Below, piece by piece: positions 54,245-63,011 of a DNA stretch of 64,000 nt; within the stretch, counting starts at the first letter, position 1; each line of letters opens with the position of its first letter. The notes under the pieces were generated by a model, which did no database searches, was not told where the DNA came from, and was given only the letters and a program-made list of their open reading frames with translations. The DNA is from Candidatus Sumerlaeota bacterium. Its GTDB lineage: Bacteria > Sumerlaeota > Sumerlaeia > SLMS01 > JAHLLQ01. The stretch is from assembly GCA_030156535.1 (NCBI GenBank), contig JASGMJ010000014.1, positions 1 through 64,000 on the forward strand, given 5' to 3'. A program made the translations under genes and the position numbers.

Positions 54245-55429
54245 TCAGGTTTCTTTCAGAAACGCCGCCACCCAGACGGCGCCGTTGGCCGCCACCATCG
54301 CCCAGACAAACCAGCCCGCCCGTGCTCCCAACCAGCGCTCGACGCCGGGCCACGCCACGATCAGCGCCGCGGGCACCAGCGGGATTCCGTAACGCGCCCG
54401 CGAGTAGTCCAGGTTGAAACCCGAGAACAGGAAGCGCTGGAGAATGTAGATGGCCAGCCAGGCGAGCAACAAGCGGTAGCGCGGCTCCAGCATCCTGCGG
54501 TTGCCCGGCCAGAACAGCGGGTAGGCCTGCAACGCCAGCGCGAGGAACAGCAGTCCCGCGCGCACGTAGACTTTCAGGTACTCCCCGCTTGGCGGCGCCA
54601 CGAAAGGCCCCTTGAGCACCGCGAAAAGGAACGCCACGGCCTCGTTCTCCAGAAAAAACGTGTGCAGCATCCAGAGAAACGCTGCGAGTCCCAGGCCACC
54701 TGCTCCCGCCGTCAGGGCCACGCGCCCCCATGCCTGTCGGCGCGTCAGTCCCTTGAAGGCAATCAGTCCCACCGGCAACGCGCCCAGCACCAGCACCGTC
54801 ACTGTCTTTGCCGCCACGCACAGCAGCACCAGCAGCGCCAGCGCCGCGATGCGCCGCCAGCTTCGTTGCTCGCGCACCAGCAGCGCCGCGTGAAACACCA
54901 GCAGCAACAGGCACATCGACAACGCATCCGCCATCGGACGAGCCAGCATCCCGACGACGCCGACGTGCGTGATCGCCAACACGTTCAGATGAAACAGGCT
55001 GTCTTCCTGGAACTCGAAGTGCCGCGTCAGCAACAGGTTGAACGCATAAACGAATCCCAGCGACGCCAGAAGATTCACGACGATCGCGCTCACCAGAATG
55101 TTGCGGAACAGCAGGTTCGCCAGCGCAATACAGGCGGGGAAGACGGGCCGCAGCGTGTGGATGTATGTCGCCGAAAACTCGCGCAGGCGCTGCCACGACT
55201 CCGTCCCCGGCTCCACCATGGCGCGGTACAGGTGCTCGGCGAAGTTACCGTACCCGTCGTAGAGCACGAACCCGCTGAATTCCCACTCCGGGTAGGTACT
55301 CAGGATGGCATCGCGATTGTCGTTTTGCTGCCACCAGAGAAACGACACGGCATAGCAGGCCGCGAAGAGAACGGCGAGGAGAACCCGGCGGCGTGGGGAG
55401 AGGTGTTGGAGGGCTTGAAGGGGACTCAA
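54245..55429 (-). CDS. Polytopic membrane protein, possibly GT39/PMT-like glycosyltransferase
   Basis: The protein is about 394 residues from TTG 55429, which has GGAGG 10 nt upstream; no ATG is available near the likely start. It has about nine to ten hydrophobic segments, a first long loop rich in acidic and aromatic residues, and DYSRARYGIPLVPAALIV near the C-terminus. That layout resembles membrane glycosyltransferases using lipid-linked sugars, or unnamed polytopic proteins; no catalytic signature is certain. It is convergent with dprA, divergent from purD and flanked by period-7 repeats on both sides. Confidence 0.72.
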   Translation of the reverse strand: MSPLQALQHLSPRRRVLLAVLFAACYAVSFLWWQQNDNRDAILSTYPEWEFSGFVLYDGYGNFAEHLYRAMVEPGTESWQRLREFSATYIHTLRPVFPACIALANLLFRNILVSAIVVNLLASLGFVYAFNLLLTRHFEFQEDSLFHLNVLAITHVGVVGMLARPMADALSMCLLLLVFHAALLVREQRSWRRIAALALLVLLCVAAKTVTVLVLGALPVGLIAFKGLTRRQAWGRVALTAGAGGLGLAAFLWMLHTFFLENEAVAFLFAVLKGPFVAPPSGEYLKVYVRAGLLFLALALQAYPLFWPGNRRMLEPRYRLLLAWLAIYILQRFLFSGFNLDYSRARYGIPLVPAALIVAWPGVERWLGARAGWFVWAMVAANGAVWVAAFLKET

Positions 55430-55802
55430 CGGACGCGGGCCCTCCGTGCGGGCAACTGACAGACGATTGCAGGGGCCCGTCAGGCTGTGGTCAAGCGAGA
55501 GGCTGTCCGTGACATCCTCAAAGTGCACGACGCTGAGGAGGGGTGCGTCCCTTCGAGGCGCGAAATCCTTTTGCCACGTTACCCGGCATGCCTTTCGGGC
55601 CGACGCCGGCTGGTCTGCCCAGTCCTGCGGGATGCGGGGGACGCAGGGGGGCAAAACGGAAAACAGGAATGCGATGCGGCGGAGGATGGCAGACCGGAAA
55701 ACTGAAAACGGGGAACTGAAGACGCGGCCAGGCTTTCCCGGTTGCCCTGTCCGCAGGCGGGCACGGACGGTGCCCCGAATTTTCAGGCAGGGAGTTGCTC
55801 AC
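55430..55802. repeat. 373-bp intergenic region with period-7 repeat (55652-55723)
   Basis: No gene is supported. From 55652 a purine-rich stretch repeats AAAACGG, AAAACAG, GAAAACTG, AAAACGG and ends GGGAACTGAAGAC. The end matches the copy at 54227-54237. A ribosome site for purD lies at its right edge (AGGGAG at 55788-55794). Confidence 0.5.
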
Positions 55803-57122
55803 GTGAGAGTCCTTTTGGTCGGCAACGGCGGCCGCGAACATGCCATCGCGTGGCGCCTCAGGCGCTCGAAATCGGTCACGGAAATTGTCTGTCCGAACGG
55901 CAATCCCGGTATCGCCCGGGAAGCACAGACCCCGCGCGTGGTCCTGCAGACTCCGGCGGAGTGGGCAGCCTTTGCGCTTGAGTGCCAGTGCGACCTCGTT
56001 GTCGTCGGACCCGAAGCGCCCTTGGCCGCCGGAGTCGGCGACGCCTGCGAGGATCGCGGCATCGCTGTCTTCGGGCCGCGCGCCGACGGAGCACGCATCG
56101 AGTCCAGCAAGGCCTTTGCGAAGGATGTGATGCAGGCCGCCGGGATTCCCACGGCGCGCAGCGAAGCGTTCAGCGACTACGACAAGGCGCTCGACTACGG
56201 CCGAAGCCTGGGGCTGCCCGTCGTTGTGAAGGCCGACGGTCTTGCCGCGGGCAAGGGCGTGGCAATCTGCGAGACCGGGGAACAACTCGCGGGTGCGCTC
56301 GCCGAGAACTTGAAGGACGGGCGCTTTGGCGACGCGAGCCGCACGGTGCTCGTCGAGGAGTTCCTGCGCGGCGAGGAAGTCTCCATTCTCGCCGTCACGG
56401 ATGGCCAGGAAGTCTTCCCGCTCGTGCCGTCGCAGGACCACAAACGCGCGCTCGACGGCGACCTGGGGCCGAACACCGGCGGCATGGGAGCCTACGCGCC
56501 CGCGCCGGTTTGCACCGACGAAATCCTCTCGGCTGCACTGACCGACGTGCTGCGCCCCGCGATCCGCGAACTCGCCCGGCGCGGGATCGCGTACAAGGGA
56601 GTCCTCTACGCCGGACTGATGGTGACGGACGACGGACTCCGGGTGCTCGAATTCAACTGCCGTTTTGGCGACCCGGAAACGCAGGTCGTCCTGCCGTTGT
56701 TGGACGGCGATTTGGGCGAACTGATGCTCGCGTGTTGCGAGGGCCGGTTGGGCGAGCTGGTTGCGCCGTTGCGCCCGGGTTCTCCGGATTCGGCAATCAC
56801 GATGCGCCCCGAGCACGCCATCTGCCTCGTGCTCGCTTCCGGTGGCTACCCGGATGCCTATACGACGGGCAAGGTGATCAGCGGTTTGAACGCGGCGGAC
56901 GACGATTCCCGTGCTGTGATTTTCCACGCTGGCACGGTGGCCGGTGCCGACGGCGAGGTGCTGACCGCCGGAGGGCGGGTGCTCGGATTGACAGCCTGGG
57001 GTGCCTCGCTGGAAGCTGCACGCGATCGCGTCTACGAACTTGCCGGAAAAGTCTCGTTCGAGGGTTGCCATTTCCGGCACGACATCGCCCATCGCGCTCT
57101 CTCCCGGAGGAATCCCGCATGA
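55803..57122 (+). CDS. purD: Phosphoribosylamine-glycine ligase
   Basis: A 439-residue ATP-grasp enzyme making glycinamide ribonucleotide, step two of purine synthesis. GNGGREHAI opens the protein. VVKADGLAAGKGVAI, VEEFLRGEEVSI, GDLGPNTGGMGAYAP and EFNCRFGDPETQVVLP are the expected ATP-grasp blocks. GTG 55803 has AGGGAG 8 nt upstream; the longer open frame lacks similarity. The stop overlaps the pyrR start as ATGA, so purine and pyrimidine genes are coupled here. Confidence 0.96.
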   Translation: MRVLLVGNGGREHAIAWRLRRSKSVTEIVCPNGNPGIAREAQTPRVVLQTPAEWAAFALECQCDLVVVGPEAPLAAGVGDACEDRGIAVFGPRADGARIESSKAFAKDVMQAAGIPTARSEAFSDYDKALDYGRSLGLPVVVKADGLAAGKGVAICETGEQLAGALAENLKDGRFGDASRTVLVEEFLRGEEVSILAVTDGQEVFPLVPSQDHKRALDGDLGPNTGGMGAYAPAPVCTDEILSAALTDVLRPAIRELARRGIAYKGVLYAGLMVTDDGLRVLEFNCRFGDPETQVVLPLLDGDLGELMLACCEGRLGELVAPLRPGSPDSAITMRPEHAICLVLASGGYPDAYTTGKVISGLNAADDDSRAVIFHAGTVAGADGEVLTAGGRVLGLTAWGASLEAARDRVYELAGKVSFEGCHFRHDIAHRALSRRNPA

Positions 57123-57742
57123 GTCCCGCCGCCCGCAAGAAGGCCAGCAAGAAGGCCAGCAAGAAAGCCGCAGCAACGACCCGCCCGCATCCGCGCAAGG
57201 CCGCGAAGCTCGAAACGATCATGCAGGGCGAGGACATCGCCCGGGCGCTCGAAGGCATCCGCAAGGCGATCCGCAAGGAGTTCCGCGACGCCAACGGACT
57301 GGTGCTCATGGGAATCCGCACGCGCGGCGTTTCCCTGGCCGAGCGGTTGTGCGAGGCCCTCTCGCACGACTATGGAACGGAAGTGCCCATGGGCGTGCTC
57401 GACATCACGCTGTATCGGGATGACCTCTCGACGCTCGACTACCAGCCCATGGTGCGCGACTCCGAGATTCCCTTCGATATTACGGGAGCGAACGTCATTC
57501 TCGTGGACGACGTGCTCTTTACGGGGCGCACGGTGCGCGCCGCGCTCGACGAAATCATCGACTTCGGACGGCCCAACCTGATTCGCCTCGCCGTCCTGGT
57601 GGATCGCGGCGGACGCGAGTATCCCATCCAGGCCGATTATGTGGGCAAGAACGTCAAACTCTCCGATGGGCAGTTCGTCCGCGTCCAGCTTGCCGAAGTG
57701 GACGGCCGCGACGAAGTGCTCGTGATCGACAAGAAGAGCTGA
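57119..57742 (+). CDS. pyrR: Bifunctional pyr operon regulator/uracil phosphoribosyltransferase PyrR
   Basis: The protein has 207 residues. The PRPP-binding motif VILVDDVLFTGRTVRAALD is intact. VLMGIRTRGVSLAERL and LDITLYRDDLS are PyrR-specific. PyrR salvages uracil and, in some bacteria, binds pyr mRNA to attenuate transcription. The first 27 residues are a Lys/Ala-rich extension (ARKKASKKASKKAAA) not usual in PyrR and possibly nucleic-acid binding. GGAGG lies before ATG 57119. No pyr operon is adjacent; it is coupled to purD and followed 4 bp later by a serine hydrolase. Confidence 0.93.
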   Translation: MSPAARKKASKKASKKAAATTRPHPRKAAKLETIMQGEDIARALEGIRKAIRKEFRDANGLVLMGIRTRGVSLAERLCEALSHDYGTEVPMGVLDITLYRDDLSTLDYQPMVRDSEIPFDITGANVILVDDVLFTGRTVRAALDEIIDFGRPNLIRLAVLVDRGGREYPIQADYVGKNVKLSDGQFVRVQLAEVDGRDEVLVIDKKS

Positions 57743-57746
57743 TACC

Positions 57747-58733
57747 ATGCAACAGTACCGGGCTCTCGCCGCTGTTCTCCTGCTTCTCCTCACCACCGCT
57801 TGCGCGGTGAAATCTTCGTCCCGCCAAGGCTCCAAGCCGCTTCCCTCAACGCTGCCGGGATTTGCGGGCTTTGTGCCTCTCCCGCCGCAGGATCCCGCGA
57901 TGGATGCCCGGCTGGCGAAGCTCGTCGAAGCGGCCGGGCTCGATGCCATGACGCCCGCATCAGAGAACCCCGATAACGAGGACGAGTGGTCTTCGATCTG
58001 CCTGGTCGATCTGCGCAAGCCCGGCGCCCCCCGCGTGGCGGGATGGCGTGCCAGGAACTTCGTTTACCCGGCGAGCACGTACAAACTGTATGTTCTTGGC
58101 GAAGCGATTCGCCAAGTCTGCACGGGCAAGATCGGGCTCGACGATCATTATCCCGTCGAACCCCACAACGTGCGCTCCGGGTCGCGCCTCGCGGAGGGCG
58201 ACGAGCCCTCTCTCTCCGAAGTCCTGCGTCTAATGATGATGTATTCGGACAACACGGCGGCCAACGTGGCCATCGACATCGTGGACCGCCGAAACGCGAC
58301 GGCACTGATGCACGCGATGGGATGCCAGGGATCGGAGATCACGCGCAAGTATCTGTCCCGCGATCTTGAGGACCCCGGCTATGCGGATGTCCCCGGCACC
58401 ACGTCATCGGCGCTGCACTTCGCCACGTTCCTTTATGCCGTCGAGACAGCCTGCATTGGCGGCGGCAGAGGGCGTGGGCTTATCAAGGCATACATGGCCA
58501 CGGCGCAGACCGGGCAGGACCGGATGCGGGCGGGGTTGCCGCCGAGTGCGACGCTGTACAACAAGACGGGAACGTGGAATACGTTCAGCAGCCAGGTGGC
58601 CATCGTCGAAGACGGCGAGGCAAAGTACATCCTGTGCGTGCTGACAGCGCAGGAGACCGAGGTGGCCAGCCCGCGCATCGCCAAGCTCACTGCGGACATT
58701 CACGCGTGGATGAGCGAGAAGAGCGTTCGCTAA
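57747..58733 (+). CDS. Serine hydrolase of the class A beta-lactamase/PBP fold, lipoprotein
   Basis: A 328-residue lipoprotein (lipobox TTAC, Cys near 19). Three active-site elements are present: Ser110-x-x-Lys113 in PASTYK, Ser167-Asp168-Asn169 in YSDNTAAN and Lys273-Thr-Gly in NKTGTW. The omega-loop ExxxN motif that deacylates beta-lactam in true class A enzymes is not evident, so it may be a D,D-peptidase-like or beta-lactamase-related hydrolase. It lies 4 bp after pyrR and overlaps the next convergent gene by 4 bp at the stops. Confidence 0.87.
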   Translation: MQQYRALAAVLLLLLTTACAVKSSSRQGSKPLPSTLPGFAGFVPLPPQDPAMDARLAKLVEAAGLDAMTPASENPDNEDEWSSICLVDLRKPGAPRVAGWRARNFVYPASTYKLYVLGEAIRQVCTGKIGLDDHYPVEPHNVRSGSRLAEGDEPSLSEVLRLMMMYSDNTAANVAIDIVDRRNATALMHAMGCQGSEITRKYLSRDLEDPGYADVPGTTSSALHFATFLYAVETACIGGGRGRGLIKAYMATAQTGQDRMRAGLPPSATLYNKTGTWNTFSSQVAIVEDGEAKYILCVLTAQETEVASPRIAKLTADIHAWMSEKSVR

Positions 58734-59749
58734 TCCACGTCGGCGTTGATGTTCGTCTGAACAACGTATTCAATAGTGCGCGGTCCGAACTCTTGGATTT
58801 CGTCTTGGGGCCCGGATCTGACGCGGCGCATGCGCTTTTCCTGAACGGTTGTCTCGCGATGAAGCCCGCCGAGGAACTCGCCTGTTTCGGGATCAAAGAA
58901 GTAGTGAACCTTGGCGGTCAGCGTTCTCATCTCGATGCGTGTGCCGGTGTCCCCGTCCTCGTCATCGGGCAGGAAAATGCCGCTGTGCTGCCCCTCCACG
59001 GTGCCGGAGACATAGGCCATCCTGGCGCTATGCCAACGGACGAGCCCCTCGTAAACAAGAGTCGCCTTGTAGCCTAGGGACGCCCCGGGAATGCCGAGAT
59101 CACGGCTCTCGATGTCGCGGGTCCAGGTGTCGCCGGGGCGGAGTTCACGCGCGGGCAGCAAGCCCCCCGGCTCGAAAGCCAGTGCCTGGGCCGCGACGAA
59201 AGCCGACCATGGATTCCCCGGGTCGGCGGATGCGAAGCGAACGAGGTTGCCTTCTCCGTCGATCGTGGCCGTGCCTCCATGTCCAAGAACCATACGCTCG
59301 AATCTGTCGCGTTCCGCGCCCCGGTTGACGGTCGTCAGGCGGAACGCCACGTCGCGGGTTCCATCGGGGGCGATGTCGCTCACATCGTAAACGAGCGTCT
59401 CCTCCGAGAGATAACGTTGTCCCGCGAAGGCCATGACGTAATTGGCGCAAACGATGGTCGCCCCGCGACCGGGCGGAATTGCCGCCCCGCCGGGCAGCAG
59501 GGCATCCTTGGCGTCCAGGAGTTTCATGCGTTCCAGGATTTTCGGCTCGAAGACAATGGCTCTGGCGGCGCGGGCGTTCGGCATGGGAAACACCATCCAG
59601 AGTCCTGCCACGATCAGCGAGAGCGCCAGAAGCCACCCGATGCCTACCACCCACGGATTCGGCATCAATCGCACGGCGTCAACGAGCGCCTGGAGGCGCG
59701 CTGCAAAGGGTACCGTCCGTTCTCCGGTGGGGGAGTGTTGGTCTTGCAT
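58730..59749 (-). CDS. Membrane-anchored hypothetical protein
   Basis: The protein is 339 residues from ATG 59749 with GGAG upstream; the frame is open 92 codons further 5' without signs of coding. A TM at about residues 35-57 (GIGWLLALSLIVAGLWMVF) is followed by a long extracytoplasmic part rich in beta-strands (VNRGAERDRFERMVLGHGGTATI, LVRWHSARMAYVSGTVEG). No enzyme motif or known family is recognised. It is convergent with the serine hydrolase, sharing four bases. Confidence 0.78.
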   Translation of the reverse strand: MQDQHSPTGERTVPFAARLQALVDAVRLMPNPWVVGIGWLLALSLIVAGLWMVFPMPNARAARAIVFEPKILERMKLLDAKDALLPGGAAIPPGRGATIVCANYVMAFAGQRYLSEETLVYDVSDIAPDGTRDVAFRLTTVNRGAERDRFERMVLGHGGTATIDGEGNLVRFASADPGNPWSAFVAAQALAFEPGGLLPARELRPGDTWTRDIESRDLGIPGASLGYKATLVYEGLVRWHSARMAYVSGTVEGQHSGIFLPDDEDGDTGTRIEMRTLTAKVHYFFDPETGEFLGGLHRETTVQEKRMRRVRSGPQDEIQEFGPRTIEYVVQTNINADVD

Positions 59750-59807
59750 CGCGGCTCCAATCCCCGAAGGTTGCGTCCGGATATCGTTGTCCAATCCGTA
59801 GCCTTGG

Positions 59808-60797
59808 TTGTGCTCCTTGTCTTCTGTTTCCGTCAAGCGAACCCCGGACCACCTTGCGGCCCTCGTGGAGGCCCGGGCGCGCGAACTTGGCTTCGATCTC
59901 GTGGGCTTTGCCCGCGCCGGGCGGCTCGATACTGAGCTGGACGAGTTCCTCGCCTGGCTGGGCGAAGGACGCCACGGCACGATGGAGTGGCTCGCGCGCG
60001 ATCCCGAACGCCGCGCCGATCCCACGCTCGTGCTGCCCGGCTGCCGCAGCGTCGTGGTCGTGGCGATGAACTACCTGCATCCCGAAGAGCAGGAACAGCG
60101 CGATGCCTCGCCCGCCGGGAAGGTCTCGCGCTATGCGCGCGGACGCGACTACCACCGCGTCTTCGAGAAGGCCTTGCGCAAGATCGCGCGCTTCCTCGAC
60201 GCCGAGGGCCCCGAGGGAACGCGCTCGAAGCCCTATGTCGACTATGGTCCCGCGATGGAACGCGTCTGGGCCGTGCGTGCGGGGCTGGGGTTCGCGGGCA
60301 AGCACACCCTGCTCATCCATCCCGAGCACGGCTCGTGGTTTTTCCTTGGCGTGATCCTGACAACGGCAGAATTCGCGCCGTCGCCTCCTCTTGCCGTTGC
60401 GGGCGGATGCGGCGATTGCCGGAGGTGCATCGACGCGTGCCCGACGGGAGCAATCACCGAGCCCTGGCGCTTTGACGCGCGCCGCTGCATTTCCTACCTC
60501 ACGATCGAGCACGACGGAGCGATCGAAGAGGAGCTTGCGGAAAAAATGGACGGCTGGGTCTTCGGCTGCGACGCGTGCCAGGACGTTTGCCCGTACAATC
60601 GCAAGCGCGCGGAGGTGCCGGATGCGGACCGCTTCGCGCCGCGCATGGCTCCGGCAGAGTGGTCGCTGGCCGAGATGATGGAGCTGACGGAGGAGGAGGT
60701 CGCGCGGCGTTTCACGGGGAGTCCGCTGAAACGCGCGGGTGCAGAAAAGCTGAAGCGCAATGCACGGATCGCGGCCAAGTCCTCCGGGAAGAAGTGA
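59808..60797 (+). CDS. queG: Epoxyqueuosine reductase
   Basis: A 329-residue cobalamin/iron-sulfur enzyme catalysing the last step of queuosine tRNA modification. Two [4Fe-4S] motifs are present: CGDCRRCIDACPTGAI and CDACQDVCPYN. RAGLGFAGKHTLLIHPEHGSW is typical. The HEAT-repeat C-terminus found in longer homologues is absent, so this is the short form. The true start is unclear: TTG 59808 or TTG 59817 are possible and no ribosome site is seen. It is divergent from the unknown membrane protein. A repeat element follows the stop. Confidence 0.92.
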   Translation: MCSLSSVSVKRTPDHLAALVEARARELGFDLVGFARAGRLDTELDEFLAWLGEGRHGTMEWLARDPERRADPTLVLPGCRSVVVVAMNYLHPEEQEQRDASPAGKVSRYARGRDYHRVFEKALRKIARFLDAEGPEGTRSKPYVDYGPAMERVWAVRAGLGFAGKHTLLIHPEHGSWFFLGVILTTAEFAPSPPLAVAGGCGDCRRCIDACPTGAITEPWRFDARRCISYLTIEHDGAIEEELAEKMDGWVFGCDACQDVCPYNRKRAEVPDADRFAPRMAPAEWSLAEMMELTEEEVARRFTGSPLKRAGAEKLKRNARIAAKSSGKK

Positions 60798-60804
60798 AGG
60801 GAAC

Positions 60805-61072
60805 ACCACGGAGACACGGAGAAAACAGAAGAGAAATAACCGCGAATCGCACGAGTGGATTCTGGGATTCTCGAAAGGCTTGTCCAAGACACGACTTGAA
60901 GTTGATCGCCCTTTGGTCGCAACCGTTCAGTCGCTCCTGCGGGCTGTTTGATGAAAGCAGAAGGCTATTGGAGCCCGCAGCTTTGGAAATGCCCTGATGC
61001 GCTTGCATGGCCGGAGGCATCTTCCCCATGGGGAATGCCTGCTTTTCTCCGTGCCTCCGTGTCTCCGTGGTG
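60805..61072. mobile_element. 268-bp MITE-like element with perfect 18-bp terminal inverted repeats
   Basis: CACCACGGAGACACGGAG at 60805-60822 is matched by its exact reverse complement at 61055-61072, 232 bp apart. An extra unit with the same 8-bp period (CACGGAGG) sits just inside the right end. The inside carries no convincing ORF. It starts 8 nt past the queG stop and lies in a 369-bp gap before the kinase stop. A copy fragment appears at 37795-37838. No transposase is visible, so a non-autonomous element or dispersed repeat is likely. Confidence 0.55.
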
Positions 61073-61145
61073 AAATCATCTTCCCTCACACACGGTTTCC
61101 GGGAGTTACGATGGGAGACCCCGGACGGTGGAGATTCAGGACGAA

Positions 61146-61158
61146 GTCCCGAAGGGAC
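61146..61158. repeat. Small GTCCC-GAA-GGGAC hairpin after the kinase stop
   Basis: A 5-bp stem with a 3-nt loop lies 8 nt beyond the kinase stop on the minus strand. On the minus strand the loop reads TTC within CCCTTCGGG, a stable fold. No T-run follows, so it is a weak terminator or part of a repeat. Confidence 0.35.
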
Positions 61159-61166
61159 GACCGCTC

Positions 61167-63011
61167 CTACTGTCCGGTGATGCGCTTCGTTTCCTGCTCT
61201 TCGAGGGCTTCGTAGCGCGTGCGGTCGTCGATCAGAATTTCTCCGTCCGCCGTCATCACGATGTCGTCGCCCGTCTGGTAGCGCATGTCGATGCCTGCGG
61301 AGCGAATGCGGTTGTCGAGGCTGTTATATTGCAGCGGTGTTTCCCAGCCGTCGTACGGTGTGCCATCGGCCATCTGGAGGTACTCGGCGGTTGTGAAGCC
61401 GTTCTCGACCAGAACGCCAAGGTCCTTGGGCGAGCGCCCCTTCTCGGCGAAATAGGAGGTCAGGCCGCGTGCGAGATCGTCGAGGATGCTGAGGGTGTAC
61501 TGGTAGCGGACGTACTGCGGACTCGGGGGCGACTTGTCCTGCAGACTGCCGGGGTCGGTGTTCGCGGGCCCCATGAAGCGGTCGAGCAGGGCTTGGAGTC
61601 CACTGGCTGCTGGCGAATTCTCTTTCGGTGCCTCGTCCCTGGAAGGGCCAAACATCGCAACTGCGATGATTCCAACCACCAGCATGGCAGCGCCGGCGAT
61701 CATCGCATAGCGCCACAGGGGGATGGGCTCGGCCTGCTCTTCGTGAACGACGATCGGTTGCTGGGCGTGGAGTATTCCAGAGGGGCGCCGCGCCGTGCCG
61801 CTGCCCGATCCGGGGGCGAGTGGCATTCCGGCGGCATCAATCTGCACGGTGGGCATGGCATGAATTGAATCGACAAGCGAACCGCGCTCCCGGGCCATCC
61901 ACTGAAGCTTGACGTGCGAGAGGTCGGAGATCAGGTCGGCGTAGTCCTGATAGCGGTCGTTCGGATCCTTGGCCATGCACTTGCGAACGATGTCGTCGAA
62001 CTCCATCGGCACATCGGGATTCACCGAGCGCATGGGGATCAACGGCGCCGTGACATGCTTCATCATGATCTGCGCGGGGGTGTCGCCGTCGAAAGGAGCG
62101 CGCCCCGTCAGGTAGTGATAGAACGTCGCGCCCAGCGCATAGACGTCGGAGCGGAAGTCCACTTCACGGCCCTGGGATTGCTCGGGCGACATGTAGCGCG
62201 GCGTGCCCATCACCGTGCCCGCCGTCGTGCGAAAGCTGTCCTCCGCGAGGAACTTGGCGAGGCCGAAGTCCACGACTTTCACCTGCCCCTTTTTGGTCAG
62301 CATGATGTTGGCGGGCTTGATGTCGCGGTGGATGATGCCCTTTTTCTTGGCGTGATTGAGGGCCTCGGCGACCTGGATCATGAGGTCGGCGGCCTTGGAA
62401 ATGGGAACGGGCTCGCGGGCGCGGATGTGGGTATCGAGGGGCCCTCCGTCGATGTATTCCATGGCGAGGAAGGGCGATCCGTCCGGTGCTTCGGCGACCA
62501 TGTAGATCATCGCCACGTTGGGGTGGTCGATGGTGGCGGTTGCCCGGGCTTCGCGTTGGAAACGCACGACGGCGTTGACGTCCTGGATCGTGTCGGCGGC
62601 CATCACCTTGATGGCGACCTTGCGTTGCAGGGTGGGATCCTCGCCCAGGAAGACGGCGCCCATGCCTCCCTTGGCGAGACGCTTGTGGATGATGTAGGGA
62701 CCGAGCTGGCGCAGGTGCAGCGGCACGCCGGAATCAGGCTGCTGGGGGCTGGCGAGGGGGATGCGGTCCCGGGATTCCGTCAGGGATTGGCGCGTGACCG
62801 GACCTTCGTGGATCGTTGTTGGGTTGTTGTCTCCGCTGCCGGGGGGCAGGGGGATGTCATCGCCGGTTGTGTCCTCGTGCAGCGAGTCCTTCTTGATCGT
62901 GGGCGACCCATGCGGAGGCGTAGGGTCAGTGCCACCGATGGGGGCAGGGCGTTTCTGCACGCCACTCTTGGGGGCGAAGGGGAAGGCGGGTTTGTCAGGC
63001 CGGTCGGCCAC
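61167..63011 (-). CDS. Transmembrane Ser/Thr protein kinase with GspG-like extracytoplasmic domain
   Basis: The protein has 614 residues. GTG 63011 is chosen because AGGGAG lies 6 nt upstream; TTG 63029 is the alternative. A disordered, Pro-rich N-terminus precedes a complete Hanks kinase: GGMGAVFLG, VAIKV, HRDIKPANIML, DFGLAKF and the activation-segment block MGTPRYMSPEQ. A Pro/Ser-rich linker leads to one TM near 432-455. The outer part has a pattern like the C-terminal half of GspG pseudopilins: LTSYFAEKGRSPKDLGVLVENG, then DGWETPLQYNS and GIDMRYQTGDDI. A 48-codon gene overlaps its start. Confidence 0.87.
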   Translation of the reverse strand: MADRPDKPAFPFAPKSGVQKRPAPIGGTDPTPPHGSPTIKKDSLHEDTTGDDIPLPPGSGDNNPTTIHEGPVTRQSLTESRDRIPLASPQQPDSGVPLHLRQLGPYIIHKRLAKGGMGAVFLGEDPTLQRKVAIKVMAADTIQDVNAVVRFQREARATATIDHPNVAMIYMVAEAPDGSPFLAMEYIDGGPLDTHIRAREPVPISKAADLMIQVAEALNHAKKKGIIHRDIKPANIMLTKKGQVKVVDFGLAKFLAEDSFRTTAGTVMGTPRYMSPEQSQGREVDFRSDVYALGATFYHYLTGRAPFDGDTPAQIMMKHVTAPLIPMRSVNPDVPMEFDDIVRKCMAKDPNDRYQDYADLISDLSHVKLQWMARERGSLVDSIHAMPTVQIDAAGMPLAPGSGSGTARRPSGILHAQQPIVVHEEQAEPIPLWRYAMIAGAAMLVVGIIAVAMFGPSRDEAPKENSPAASGLQALLDRFMGPANTDPGSLQDKSPPSPQYVRYQYTLSILDDLARGLTSYFAEKGRSPKDLGVLVENGFTTAEYLQMADGTPYDGWETPLQYNSLDNRIRSAGIDMRYQTGDDIVMTADGEILIDDRTRYEALEEQETKRITGQ

